Source of the DNA: Onthophagus taurus
Lineage: Eukaryota > Arthropoda > Insecta > Coleoptera > Scarabaeidae
DNA: 64,000 bases
Reading direction: 5' to 3'
NCBI RefSeq assembly: GCF_036711975.1
Contig: NC_091975.1
Coordinates: 622,501 to 686,500 of the forward strand
The notes beneath the pieces were generated by a model, which was given only the letters and a program-made list of their open reading frames with translations, was not told the origin of the DNA and did not search any database. This document shows, in pieces, positions 12,763-25,085 of the stretch. The position numbers and the translations under genes were made by a program. Positions within the stretch are counted from its first letter, which is position 1; the number at the start of each line of letters is the position of its first letter.

Positions 12763-13529
12763 TTTGAATTTTAAAGTATGTATTTTTGAAAAAGTAAGGG
12801 AAATTTTCTGTTTACAGTGTTTTCATTTACGTTAAAGAGCAAAACCGTTTGGCAACCGTTCTGCATTCAATATAAGGACGAGCTGCTGCCAAGTGGGACC
12901 CCTTCATTTTTTAAAGGACCTGCTGTTGCGCTCACATAATGAGCTTGTTGCACGGGCCGCAGGCGTTGCTCTAGTCACTTGGGGTTGCAATAGCACGTCC
13001 TGCTTTGCTTCCTTCTCCTATCGGAATCAACAGTTATCTCGTCAATCTTGAATATTCAGTTCTTTGTTTTTTTGAAAATCAATGTATTTACTGAATTAGA
13101 GTCGTTAGGGATATTTATTTGGTGGAGGACAACGCAGGGTTGGAGGCGGCGTGTGTTTAAATTAATTATGTCGAGTAAATAATTCGGCGACACATATTGC
13201 GTTAATATTTCAGACCGAAACTGGGGCGGCAATTCGAATTTTAATAACGGTGGGTGGCTCACAATATTTGTTGCTACGCCCCAAACTATAGTTAGCGGGG
13301 CGGCGTACCCATCCACTCGAGGGTGCTGTTAATGCCATAAATAATCAATTAAATAAACATATTTATTGTTGCGGACCGAACCGACTGCCTGTTTACGCCG
13401 CAAAATGTGACGCGTCGAACCGATTCGAAAATGTCGTTTTCACAGAAATCATTTTCAACGACAAACATTATTACAAGCGCAAATATATGCAGAGGTGAAA
13501 ATACGATCGATATGGTTCTTTTGGAATTC
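12763..13529. other. GC-richer single-copy stretch
   Basis: This is the 5' flank of the unrecognised gene. It contrasts with the AT-rich satellite that follows and contains CpG-bearing words and TAATTA-type homeodomain-like words. Frames at 13056-13316 and 13349-13546 (minus) show no family resemblance or splice support. It may be regulatory or conserved noncoding DNA; this cannot be shown from one sequence. Confidence 0.35.
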
Positions 13530-15955
13530 TTTTCTGGAAATTTCAATAATATTATAATATAGTTTTTATATCATATCATAAACTAGAATCTTTAAGCTAC
13601 AATTTAACATATTAAGCATGCCGTTATCTATAATAATACGGATGATATGATTTTTTGAAAATTTCGTATTATTTTTAATTTATAAATTTGACAGTTTCTT
13701 CTTTAATAATTATTTCCTGGAAATTTCAATAATATTATAATATAGTTTTTGTATCATATCATAAACTAGAATCTTTAAGCTACAATTTAACATATCAAGC
13801 ATGCCGTTATCTATAATAATACGGATGATATGATTTCTTGAAAATTTCGTATTATTTTTAATTTATAAATTTGACAATTTCTTCTTTAATAATTATTTCC
13901 TGGAAATTTCAATAATATTACCTTATAGTTTTTATATCATATCATAAACCAGACTCATTAAGCTTCAATTTAACATATGAAGCATACCGTTATCCTTAAA
14001 AATACCGATGATATGATTTTTTGATAATTTCGTATTATTTTGATTTATAAATTTAACAGTTTCTACTTTAATAATTTTTTCCTGGAAATTTCAATAATAT
14101 TATAATATAGTTTTTATATCATATCATAAACTAGAATCTTTAAGCTACAATTTAACATATTAAGCATGCCGTTATCTATAATAATACGGATGATATGATT
14201 TCTTGAAAATTTCGTATTATTTTAATTTATAAATTTGACAATTTCTTCTTTAATAATTATTTCCTGGAAATTTCAATAATATTACCTTATAGTTTTTATA
14301 TCACATCATAAACCAGACTCATTAAGCTTCAATTTAACATATGAAGCATACTGTTATCCTTAAAAATACCGATGATATCAATTTTTGATAATTTCGTATT
14401 ATTTTGATTTATAAATTTGACAGTTTCTTCTTTAATAATTATTTCCTGGAAATTTCAATAATATTGTAATATAGTTTTTATATCATATCATAAACTAGAA
14501 TCTTTAAGCTGCAATTTAACATATCAAGCATGCCGTTATCTATAATAATACGGATGATATGATTTCTTGAAAATTTCGTATTATTTTTAATTTATAAATT
14601 TGACAATTTCTTCTTTAATAATTATTTCCTGGAAATTTCAATAATATTACCTTATAGTTTTTATATCACATCATAAACCAGACTCATTAAGCTTCAATTT
14701 AATATATGAAGTATACCGCTATCTTTAAAAATACCGATGATATCATGTTTTGATAATTTCGTATTATTTTGATTTATAAATTTTACAGTTTTTTTCAATA
14801 AATTTCATAAATATTGTAATATAGTTTTTATATCATATCATAAACTAGAATCTTTAAGCTACAATTTAACATATCAAGCATGCCGTTATCTATAATAATT
14901 TTTTTGCTGGAAATTTCAATAATATTACCTTATAGTTTTTATATCATATCATAAACCAGACTCATTAAGCTTCAATTTAACATATGAAGCATACCGTTAT
15001 CCTTAAAAATACCGATGATATCATTTTTTGATAATTTCGTATTATTTTGATTTATAAATTTGAGTTTCTTCTTTAATAATTTTTTCCTGGAAATTTCAAT
15101 AATATTATCTTGTAGTTTTTTTATCATATCATAAACTAGAATCATTAAGCTTCAATTTAACATACATATCATATCAAAATTCCTAAAAACACAGTTAATA
15201 TGATGTTTTGAAAATTTATCTACTATTCATAAATTTGACACTTTTTTCTCTAATAATTTTTTCCTAGATATTTCAATAATATTACCTAATAGTTTTTATA
15301 TAATATCATAAACTAGAAGCTTTAAGCTTCAATTTAACATACAAATCATATCATGATTCTTTAAAATGCAGTAGATATGATTTTTCTAAAATTTCGTGTT
15401 ATGTTGATTTATAAATTTGGCAATTTGTTCTTCAACAATTTATTCCTGGAAATTTTAATAATATAATCTTATAGTTTTTATATCATATCATAAACTAGGA
15501 TTTTTAGGCTTCAATTTAACATACATATCATATCAAAATTCTCAAAATTACAGTCGATATGATTTTTTGAAAATTTAGTATTATTTTTAATTTATAAATT
15601 TGACAGTTTCTTCTTTAATAATTTTTTGCTGGAAATTTCAATAATATTACGATATAGTTTTTAGTTCATATCATAAGCTAGACTAATTAAGCTTCAATTT
15701 AACATATGAAGCATACCGCTATCCTTAAAAATACGGATGATCTGATTTTTTGAAAATTTCGTATTATTTTGATGTATAAATTTGGCAATTTCATCTATAA
15801 TAATTTTTTCCTGAAAATTTTAGTAATATTACTTAATAGTTTTTATATCATATCATAATTAAAATATCATACCAAAATCGTTAAAAACACAATCGATATG
15901 ATTTTTTTCAAAAATTTCTCGTTATTTTTTAATTTATTCTCAACCATATCATATT
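13530..15955 (-). repeat. Satellite S1 array, left inverted arm
   Basis: About 13 tandem units of roughly 182 bp, oriented opposite to the arrays at 17.7-20.2 and 29.7-33.9 kb. Units contain TTCAATAATATTA, TATATCATATCATAAAC and GGAAATTTC. Two unit types partly alternate: one has GCATGCCGTTATC with AATCTTTAAGCTACAATT, the other GCATACCGTTATCC with GACTCATTAAGCTTC, so part of the array is a dimeric higher-order repeat. Units become more diverged towards 15.2-15.9 kb. No coding sequence is present. Confidence 0.92.
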
Positions 15956-16316
15956 CGTATCTTTGAGTAGTTGAAACGTCTCGAAATTGCTTTACGAAAC
16001 GGAAGAAAGGGTTTCCAGCCGTTTTTCAAAAGGAATTTTTGTTGCAAAAAGGTTGTGTATACTCTTGAAATGTATCGTGCATTCTTAAATTTAAACGTGG
16101 ATGAGCACGCAGTGAAATTTACCTTCCCGCTGGACCGTCGGGTTGGCCCTACCGGGGCGCGTTGCTATAGCACCCGAAAGCAAAATTTATCGACTTGTTT
16201 ATGGAAACTTTTTGTCCGGTAACGTATTACCGTGCCATTTTTCATGTTCGGGCGGGTTCTGCCGTTGCAGATTTTAAACTATGATATATACACGGATGTA
16301 TCATCGAATTTTATTT
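15956..16316. other. Single-copy spacer between the left S1 arm and the protease homolog
   Basis: Mixed-composition unique sequence downstream of the protease-homolog gene. An 83-codon plus frame (15971-16222) has no family resemblance. Nothing further was recognised. Confidence 0.35.
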
Positions 16317-17129
16317 TTACATGTTACAAAGGAAAATAATTAGCAACAAAAATCGTTTTATACTCATTCTGATTTGTTGGGATGATGATCTTAAGTTTAA
16401 ATTTTTGATTGAGATGGTTCCGTTGATAACTCTTTGAATGAAAAGGAGGTGCTTTTTGAGGTTTGTGTACCCAATTAGATATCCTTTTTCGTCACAACCT
16501 AAAATCTTGGTGATTACTCCTATTTGTACGTTGTCGTTGCACATAATTGGACCACCCCTGTTTAAGATGCAATCTGCGGTTATTGAAGAAAATGCGTTTT
16601 TGGTACATCCAAAGTCATCGTTGATTTTTCCGCACTCACTCTTTTCCACGGCAACCATTTTTTCGCATTTAACACTTCGCTCGTTGTTTCGAGTATTTTT
16701 TTCTAACCTAGCCATAAATGAGATGTCGCAATTTGCTATTTCATAACTATCTGTAACATTCCCATATTTGATAACGCGATTTTCCAAAATGCTTTCTTTT
16801 AACTTAATCAGACAAAGATCCTGATTGAAAACAACGCTTAATATTTTCGAAATAAAATTGGTTTCTCTCCAAATCAACAAACCAAATCCAACGTGCGCCG
16901 TTTTTGGGTTCAAATCCAAACAACATTGTTCCGAGGTTAAAACCCAATCTTGGCTTAACAAAGATCCGGTGCAAATCACTTCATCGTTATTTTTGATAAT
17001 TCCTAAATACTTATAACACCGCTCCATCGATTCCAACCTTTCCACGTGCGATAAACGGAAATTATCTCCTCGCATTAGCTTAAAATTAATTAGAACTAAA
17101 ACAATAATTACTTTGACGTTGTCAGTCAT
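16317..17129 (-). CDS. Intronless serine-protease homolog, catalytically dead
   Basis: About 270 residues from the ATG at 17129. A second ATG ten codons upstream (17159) is less likely, because the hydrophobic signal VKVIIVLVLINF follows the chosen start directly. A trypsin-like (S1) fold is visible: ICTGSLLSQDWVLTSEQCC around the histidine site, NQDLCLIKL at the aspartate site and LNRGGPIMC at the serine site. The catalytic His is Gln and the Ser is Arg, while the Asp remains, so it cannot be a protease. Such homologs act as cofactors or decoys in insect immune cascades. The C-terminus is hydrophobic (RFLLLIIFLC). No clip domain and no introns are present, unlike the SP1-SP5 family further along. 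It sits between two mirror-image satellite arms. Confidence 0.8.
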   Translation of the reverse strand: MTDNVKVIIVLVLINFKLMRGDNFRLSHVERLESMERCYKYLGIIKNNDEVICTGSLLSQDWVLTSEQCCLDLNPKTAHVGFGLLIWRETNFISKILSVVFNQDLCLIKLKESILENRVIKYGNVTDSYEIANCDISFMARLEKNTRNNERSVKCEKMVAVEKSECGKINDDFGCTKNAFSSITADCILNRGGPIMCNDNVQIGVITKILGCDEKGYLIGYTNLKKHLLFIQRVINGTISIKNLNLRSSSQQIRMSIKRFLLLIIFLCNM

Positions 17130-17159
17130 TTCTAAACAAAGACGAAACAATTCCGGCAA

Positions 17160-17664
17160 AGGAGCTGATTAAAATTTCATTGCATCAAGACTTTAGTTGA
17201 CTTCACTTTCGTGTTGGTCCAAAAATTCTTTTTTCGTCTATAACCTTAAATATTTTACGATCTCGATCCATAATAGACGCAATACCTTGACTTATTGATG
17301 CTTTCTGTTCTAAGTGAACTACGTTTTTGGAACAAAAATGTGAAACTAAAAATCTCCGGGTGTATTGGAGTTAGTTTCGTTCGGGGGAGATAAATCCGGG
17401 TGAATCGAGAGCGTTCGTCCGCCATTCAAATGGCGGATTCGAGGGGGTCGCAACGAAGCCGCCGATCTGTGAGAACGGATAAATAAAACGCCCGAATCGA
17501 CTGGATGGGGAAATAAATAGCTTCGAGTTATTGGATCTCGTTTTTACATCCGCGAGAGCGTTCGGATGGGGATTAGGTGCTTTTCCGGTTACTACAGTCA
17601 GTCTCGTTCCACTCGTGATGCATCTTGATTAGTAACTGATTTTGATAAAGTGGAACCGATTTAT
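17160..17664. promoter_or_regulatory. 5' flank of the protease homolog with a GC-rich hairpin
   Basis: Single-copy, GC-richer sequence. At 17418-17437 a perfect inverted repeat with 9-base arms reads TCCGCCATT-CA-AATGGCGGA. Each arm contains GCCAT, the core word bound by Pho/YY1-type factors. The hairpin is read directly; any binding is inference. Confidence 0.4.
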
Positions 17665-20215
17665 TACAAAAACTCATTAAAGAAATTAAAAATTTAATTT
17701 TTAATAATATTGACATGATATGTATGTTAACTTGAAGTTTAAAGATAAGGTTTCTTTCAAAATATCATATTAACTGTGTTTCTAGGAATCTTGATATGAT
17801 ATGTATGCTAAATTGTGCCTTAATGAGTCCAGTTTATGATATGATATAAAAACTAGAAGGTAAGATTATTGAAATTTCCAGAAAAAAACTATTAAAGAAG
17901 AAATTGCCAAATTTATAAATTAAAAATAATACGAAATTTTCAAAAAATCATATCGACTGTAATTTTGAGATATTTGATATGATATGTATGTTAAATTGAA
18001 GCCTAAAAATCCTAGTTTATGGTATGATATAAAAACTATAAGATTATATTATTAAAATTTCGAGGAATAAATTGTTGAAGAACAAATTGCCAAATTTATA
18101 AATCAAAATAACACGAAATTTTAGAAAAATCATATCTACTGCATTTTAAAGAATCATGATATGATTTGTATGTTAAATTGAAGCTTAAAGCTTCTAGTTT
18201 ATGATATTATATAAAAACTATTAGGTAATATTATTGAAATATCTAGGAAAAAATTATTAGAGAAGAAAGTGTTAAATTTATGAATAGTAGATAAATTTTC
18301 AAAACATCATATTAACTATGTTTTTTGGAATCTTGATATGATATGTATGTTAAATTGAAGCTTAATGATTCTATTTATAATATTATTGAAATTTCCAGAA
18401 AAAAATTATTAAAGAAGAAACTGTTAAATTTATAAATCAAAATAATACGAAATTATCAAAAAATTATATCATCGGTATTTTTAAGGATAACGGTATGCTT
18501 CATTTGTTAAATTGAAGCTTAATTAGTCTAGCTTATGATATGATATAAAAACTATAAGGTAATATTATTGAAATTTCCAGGAAATAATTATTAAAGAAGA
18601 AATTGTCAAATTTATAAATTAAAAATAATACGAAATTTTCAAGAAATCATATCATCCGTATTATTATAGATAACGGCATGCTTGATATGTTAAATTGTAG
18701 CTTAAAGATTCTAGTTTATGATATGATATAAAAACTATATTATAATATTATTGAAATTTCCAGGAAAAAATTATTAAAGAAAAAACTGTTAAATTTATAA
18801 ATCAAAATAATACGAAATTATCAAAAAATGATATCGTCGGTATTTTTAAGGATAACGGTATGCTTCATATGTTAAATTGAAGCTTAATGAGTCTGGTTTA
18901 TGATATGATATAAAAACTATAAGGTAATATTATTGAAATTTCCAGGAAATAATTATTAAAGAAGAAATTGTCAAATTTATAAATTAAAAATAATACGAAA
19001 TTTTCAAGAAATCATATCATCCGTATTATTATAGATAACGGCATGCTTGATATGTTAAATTGTAGCTTAAAGATTCTAGTTTATGATATGATATAAAAAC
19101 TATATTATAATATTATTGAAATTTCCAGGAAAAAATTATTAAAGAAGAAACTGTTTAATTTATAAATCAAAATAATACGAAATTATCAAAAAATCATATC
19201 ATCGGTATTTTTAAGGATAACGGTATGCTTCATATGTTAAATTGAAGCTTAATGAGTCTGGTTTATGATATGATATAAAAACTATAAGGTAATATTATTG
19301 AAATTTCCAGAAAAAAATTATTAAAGAAGAAACTGTTAAATTTATAAATTAAAAATAATACGAAATTTTCAAGAAATCATATCATCCGTATTATTATAGA
19401 TAACGGCATGCTTGATATGTTAAATTGTAGCTTAAAGATTCTAATTTATGATATGATATAAAAACTATATTATAATATTATTGAAATTTCCAGGAAAAAA
19501 TTATTAAAGAAGAAACTGTTAAATTTATAAATCAAAATAATACGAAATTATCAAAAAATCATATCATCGGTATTTTTAAGGATAACGGTATGCTTCATAT
19601 GTTAAATTGAAGCTTAATGAGTCTGGTTTATGACATGATATAAAAACTATAAGGTAATATTATAGAAATTTCCAGGAAATAATTATTAAAGAAGAAACTG
19701 TCAAATTTATAAATTAATAATAATACGAAATTTTCAAGAAATCATATCATTCGTATTATTATAGATAACGGCATGCTTGATATGTTAAATTGTAGCTTAA
19801 AGATTCTAATTTATGATATGATATAAAAACTATATTATAATATTATTGAAATTTCCAGGAAAAAATTATTAAAGAAGAAACTGTTAAATTTATAAATCAA
19901 AATAATACGAAATTATCAAAAAATCATATCATCCGTATTTTTAAGGATAACGGTATGCTTCATATGTTAAATTGAAGCTTTATTAGTCTAGCTTATGATA
20001 TGAACTAAAAACTATATCGTAATATTATTGAAATTTCCAGCAAAAAATTATTAAAGAAGAAACTGTCAAATTTATAAATTAAAAATAATACGAAATTTTC
20101 AAAAAATCATATCATCCGTATTATTAAGGATAACGATATGCTTTTTATGTTAAATTGAAGTAATAATAAGTCTATCTTATGATATGATATAAAAACTAGT
20201 AATATTATTGAAATT
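17665..20215 (+). repeat. Satellite S1 array, right inverted arm
   Basis: About 13-14 units of roughly 182 bp in the orientation opposite to the left arm. The most diverged units are again at the inner edge (17.7-18.4 kb). Variant words seen in the left arm recur in mirrored order: GTCGATATG-type, then the GCAGTAGATATG-type, then CTACTATTCATAA-type. The outer edge of each arm falls at the same monomer position (around GAAATTTCAATAATATT), as expected for two halves of one inverted duplication. Confidence 0.92.
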
Positions 20216-20990
20216 TTCACATTTTCAAAGTTTTCTCGATATTTATGCATCTGAGAGCAAGAGTGTAATAGTATATTAAAAATGTTAAATTCATTAAAAA
20301 ATTTTTAATGAATGAGTGCTTTAAGTCTAATGAAACGTGTTTTTTATGCTATTTTTTGTAATTCGTGTTTTTATACTTTTTTTTAACAAAAATAAAGTAA
20401 ATTTTGGCAATGTAGGGAAATAGGTATGTAGCAGTTGGTAACACCGGAACACTTGAAAATAGAAACTTTGAATTGACAATTAGAAACTGTCAAAACACAA
20501 AATATATTCACCTGAAAAAAATGTTTGATGTACACCTCCCAAAATAAGAGAAATTGCTCAGAGTCAATGTCCTCATCATTGTGGACCTTGTATTCGACGC
20601 TAAGAACGTGTTTAAACATCCATAGACAAAAATTGTCACATTGACAACTAGAAAAATTAATGACCCAATGTCACCAACTTGAACTGGTTCCATAAAATGT
20701 TACTAAAATCTCATTACAGCATCGGATGCTGTAAGGAGTCTCATTACAGCACCCGTTTGAGTACTGTTATAGCTTCCATTACCGTACTTTCTTACTAAAA
20801 CGTTCCGAATCACGTACTCTACTAACAACAAGATGTAAAACCACAATTTCATCTAAATTTCACTTTTTCGAAATTTTGTCGATATTTATGCATCTGATTG
20901 TGAGAGCAAAAGTGTAAAAGAGCAATATTGTTAAAAATACCAAAACTTTTTTACTACAACGTTCCAAACCCGTACTCTAAGATATACAAC
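20216..20990. other. Intergenic stretch with dispersed repeat words and a perfect palindrome
   Basis: Two copies of a dispersed word (TCGATATTTATGCATCTGA with a GAGCAA tail) lie at about 20232-20285 and 20878-20935. At 20714-20734 TTACAGCATC and GATGCTGTAA form a palindrome with one central base, and ATTACAGCA recurs at 20743. Minus frames at 20383-20693 could be a decayed gene, but I recognise no family. Confidence 0.4.
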
Positions 20991-22090
20991 CACGATTTCA
21001 TCTAATTGTGCTGGTTCCAGCGCGCTTCCTCTTGGAAAGTGGTGGGGGCCGCTGTCACCTGGACGAGTTCGTACACGTTTCCACGGCGGCGTCGGAATCC
21101 TACAACCGTAACGGACGATAAAACTCATTACGCGCCTATCGCCATCACGCAACATAAATAATTTTGACAGTTTTATTCGAAAATGGATGCAGGATACAGG
21201 CCAATTCGAGCGAACGATTATATCTACATAAATTATAACAGCGGCTGACATTTATATAAATAGGTACATGCGCTACGTTGTACCGCGCCCGATAGATGGG
21301 GTGCGTGTCCTGTCCCTCCCGTTTCCCCCCCTTTCGCCCCCTTTCGCCGGCGGTTTATGTCAGTGTTCTGCTAACGGCGCCGCGATGCAATCGATCATTG
21401 ATCGCTTGTTTATACTCGTGTTGTACAACGGTTTCACGTTTATTGGGGGCGCGTACACGGACGGGATTGCGAATAAATTATCTTCTGATTTCTACTTTAA
21501 AAGTGCACGTTCCGCGTTGATGGTCGAGGCGTAACGCTTCAGGTCTTGGGGGGTTTCAGTAACAGGTGCCCGGAACGACGGTTTCTAAACCTCGAACCGT
21601 CCTCCTTAACTTGGTGACAGCCCGTATCCCTTCGCCTTCGACGGCTGTCGCTTTTGCACGCGGCTCACGTGCCAGTTATGCGCTGACATCACCGAATTAT
21701 CGACACGTGCGTACATCCCTTCGCTTGTCAACGATCAAGATATATCTTTCTTTTCTTAATAAAATTTAACTAGATGGTACTACATATTTCAATTCGTGTT
21801 CGGCCGCACTTTGCGAATTGAAACAAACGCTCACGGCTTTTTCCCTGTTTCGCCGTTAGTCTCTTCCTAATGTACGTCGGGGGCATTTATTGTAATTACT
21901 CCGGACCTTTCCGACTGCGGCGCCACTGCAGCCCTGCAAAACTCGAGACCTGGCCGGAAATGGTCTACGCTATAGGAACACAACATCCCAACCAAACGTC
22001 TGCTTCTTGTTTCACCATTGAAACAGTAATCGCCTCTTATTAGACAACGAAATATTTCCGAAAATTTTACGTTAATGAAAATTTACAGTA
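20991..22090. other. GC-rich single-copy island
   Basis: CpG-containing unique sequence between satellites. Several frames of 60-106 codons occur on both strands (for example 20931-21251 minus, 21268-21534 plus), as expected from GC-rich DNA, but none has a recognisable domain, splice context or signal. It is a candidate for conserved noncoding or regulatory DNA. Confidence 0.35.
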
Positions 22091-22094
22091 ATTA

Positions 22095-23815
22095 AGTAGG
22101 CATTAAGACAAAAGATTAGATACTGCTGGTAGAGAGCTATATTTTGATGTAAAATACCAGATTATGCTGGCTAAAGATTATATACTAGTCCTTAAAAACT
22201 AAATACTGGTGGCAGAGGACTAGACATTGTTGCAAATGACAAAATATTACTGGAAAAAAGTAATACTGGATCTAAAATAGTAGATACTATCTATGAAAGA
22301 TTAGATACTGCTGGCAGAGAACTATATTTTGATGTAAAACACCAAATTATGCTGACAAAAGATTAGATACTAGTCCCTAAAAACTAAATACTGGTGGCAG
22401 AGGACTAGACATTGTTGCAAATGACAAAATACTACTGGAAAAAAGTAATACTGGATCTAGAATAGTAGATACCATCTATGAAAGATTAGATACTGTTGGC
22501 AGAGAACAATATTTTGATGTAAAACACCAAATTATGCTGACAAAAGATTAGATACTAGTCCCTAAAAACTAAATACTGGTGGCAGAGGACTAGACATTGT
22601 TGCAAATGACAAAATACTACTGGAAAAAAGTAATACTGGATCTAGAATAGTAGATACCATCTATGAAAGATTAGATACTGCTGGCAGAGAACTATATTTT
22701 GATGTAAAACACCAAATTATGCTGACAAAAGATTAGATACTAGTCCCTAAAAACTAAATACTGGTGGCAGAGGACTAGACATTGTTGCAAATGACAAAAT
22801 ACTACTGGAAAAAAGTAATATTGGATCTAGAATAGTAGATACCATCTATGAAAGATTAGATACTGCTGGCAGAGAACTATATTTTGATGTAAAACACCAA
22901 ATTATGCTGACAAAAGATTAGATACTAGTCCCTAAAAACTAAATACTGGTGGCAGAGAACTAGACATTGTTGCAAATGACAAAATACTACTGGAAAAAAG
23001 TAATACTGGATCTAGAATAGTAGATACCATCTATGAAAGATTAGATACTGCTGGCAAAGAACTATATTTTGATGTAAAACACCAAATTATGCTGACAAAA
23101 GATTAGATACTAGTCCCTAAAAACTAAATACTGGTGGCAGAGAACTATATTTTGATGTAAAATACCAGATTATGCTGACTAAAGATTAGATACTAGTCCC
23201 TAAAAACTAAATACTGGTGGCAGAGAACTAGACATTGTTGCAAATGACAAAATACTACTGGAAAAAAGTAATACTGGATCTAGAATAGTAGATACCATCT
23301 ATGAAAGATTAGATACTGCTGGCAGAGACTATATTTTGATATAAAATACCAGATTATGCTGACTAAAGATTATATACTAGTCCTTAAAAACTAAATACTG
23401 GTGGCAGAGGACTAGACATTGTTGCAAATGACAAAATACTACTGGAAAAAAGTAGTACTGGATCTAGAATAGTAGATACCATCTATGAAAGATTAGATAC
23501 TGCTGGCAGAGAACTATATTTTGATGTAAAACACCAAATTATGCTGACAAAAGATTAGATACTAGTCCTTAAAAACTAAATACTGGTGGCAGAGAACTAT
23601 ATTTTGATGTAAAATACCAGAATATGCTGACTAAAGATTATATACTAGTCCTTAAAAACTAAATACTGGTGGCAGAGGACTAGACATTGTTACAAATGAC
23701 AAAATACTACTGGAAAAAAGTAATACTGGATCTAGAATAGTAAATACCATCTATGAAAGATTAGATACTGCTGGCAGAGAACAATATTTTGATGCAAAAC
23801 TCCACATTATGCTTC
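22095..23815. repeat. Satellite S4 array, 185-bp unit
   Basis: About nine tandem units, measured by the spacing of TTAGATACTGCTGGCAGAGA (22301, 22486, 22671, and so on). Each unit is built of shorter related words of the type TACTGGTGGCAGAG, TACTACTGGAAAAAAG and TACTGGATCTAGAATAG, so it seems to have grown from a smaller ancestral word. Some units are partial or fused (around 23130 and 23590). It has no similarity to S1-S3. Confidence 0.92.
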
Positions 23816-24900
23816 AGCATTGAAACAATAATCGTCTCTTATAACACAATGAAATATTTCGAAAAATTGTACGTTGGGGAAAAAAAGTGTAGTTTTTAAT
23901 GAAAATTTACAGTAATTAAGTAGGCGTTAGCAGAATTTTGCAGTTTCCGAAACAGGAAAGCCCCACGCGGCCCGTTTGTGGGGCACTTATTCATAATTAT
24001 TGCCTCGCCTCGCCGACCGACCTCGGATTAAAACTAACTCCGCGAATGCAGCGGCGAATGGGCCGTTTATTGGAAATATAACCGGCGTTTATGCCCCGGT
24101 TTTGCGGCGGCCCACTCGCTTATCGGCGGCCGATTTATAGCTGGAAAATCGATTGCGCGCCTTAATGTACAAGAAAACCCCCACCGTCTAAGTTTCTCTT
24201 CAGGATAACACCTCCCGTTGAGTCCCGAAAGATAGCACGAAAGCTAGTGTATCTCAATTAGATCTGGGAGCGGTCAGGACTGAAGAATCTAATTAAATCC
24301 CACGTCCAGGGGATCGATCCAATTGTTGAGTTAACCCGGCTCGGACTCCATCGGAAATTTTCATTAGCGCAATGTAATGTCGCCGTGGACGCGCTTGGAA
24401 TATCAAATGCGGTTATTACCGTGGAAAGAGTTCTTCCGTACGAGATGGCGCCCCTAGATATGCAGGACCTCTCATCGGGTATACGTTACCCACGACGGAA
24501 ATAGAATTAAGTTTTCGGTCCCGGGTAGAAAGAGAGCCTGATTGGAAAAATGAAATCGCCCGGAGCGGCTTCAAGAAACCCCTTTTCATAATAGAACCGC
24601 ATCAGATTACGTTCGGAACCATTTGTTTCCGCGTAATTACGTCGTCGAGGGGCTGCTATAAATAATTTATTCCATGTACCTTGTTTAAACTTGCCCACTC
24701 ATGCCATGTTTCGCTCACTTTAACTTACGTGCAAAGATCTTATCCTGCGTTTACGCTTTTTATAAGTTTTATTAAAATTTCAACCCTTAATATTATCACA
24801 AATAAGTTTAAAATAATCTGTATAAACTTTTCTAAAGCTAATTCTTCATTGTAATAAGGAAATTACTCTATAAGTGTAATAAAGTAAGCACTTAGGAATG
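23816..24900. other. GC-rich single-copy island
   Basis: Unique sequence. Its left part repeats the flank upstream of the S4 array: AGTAATTAAGTAGGC occurs at about 22088 and 23911, and a shared TGAAACARTAATCG word occurs on both sides. The array therefore probably arose within a duplicated or split single-copy segment. The 63-codon minus frame at 24507-24698 has no family resemblance. Confidence 0.4.
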
Positions 24901-24904
24901 TGTG

Positions 24905-25085
24905 GTTAAAGGAAATACTGGTGTCACACGATTAGATGATAAAATACTACTGGCAAAAAGTAATACTGGTTCTAGAATAGATACTATCTATGAAAGACTA
25001 AATACTGCTGGCAGAGAACTACTAAATATTGTTTCCAAAACATTAGACATTGTTGCTGGAAGACTAATTCTGGCTGATTCATTTG
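24905..25085. repeat. Single diverged relative of the S4 unit
   Basis: One copy of an S4-like unit (ATACTACTGGCAAAAAGTAA, then CTAAATACTGCTGGCAGAGA) lies 1.1 kb beyond the array. It is open in one frame for its whole length. It is either a founder-like copy or an early escapee of the satellite. Confidence 0.75.

Noticed and set aside
20383-20693. Two overlapping minus frames resembling a small secreted or transposon protein
   Set aside because: Frames switch, no family was recognised and no splice sites fit. It is left unassigned.
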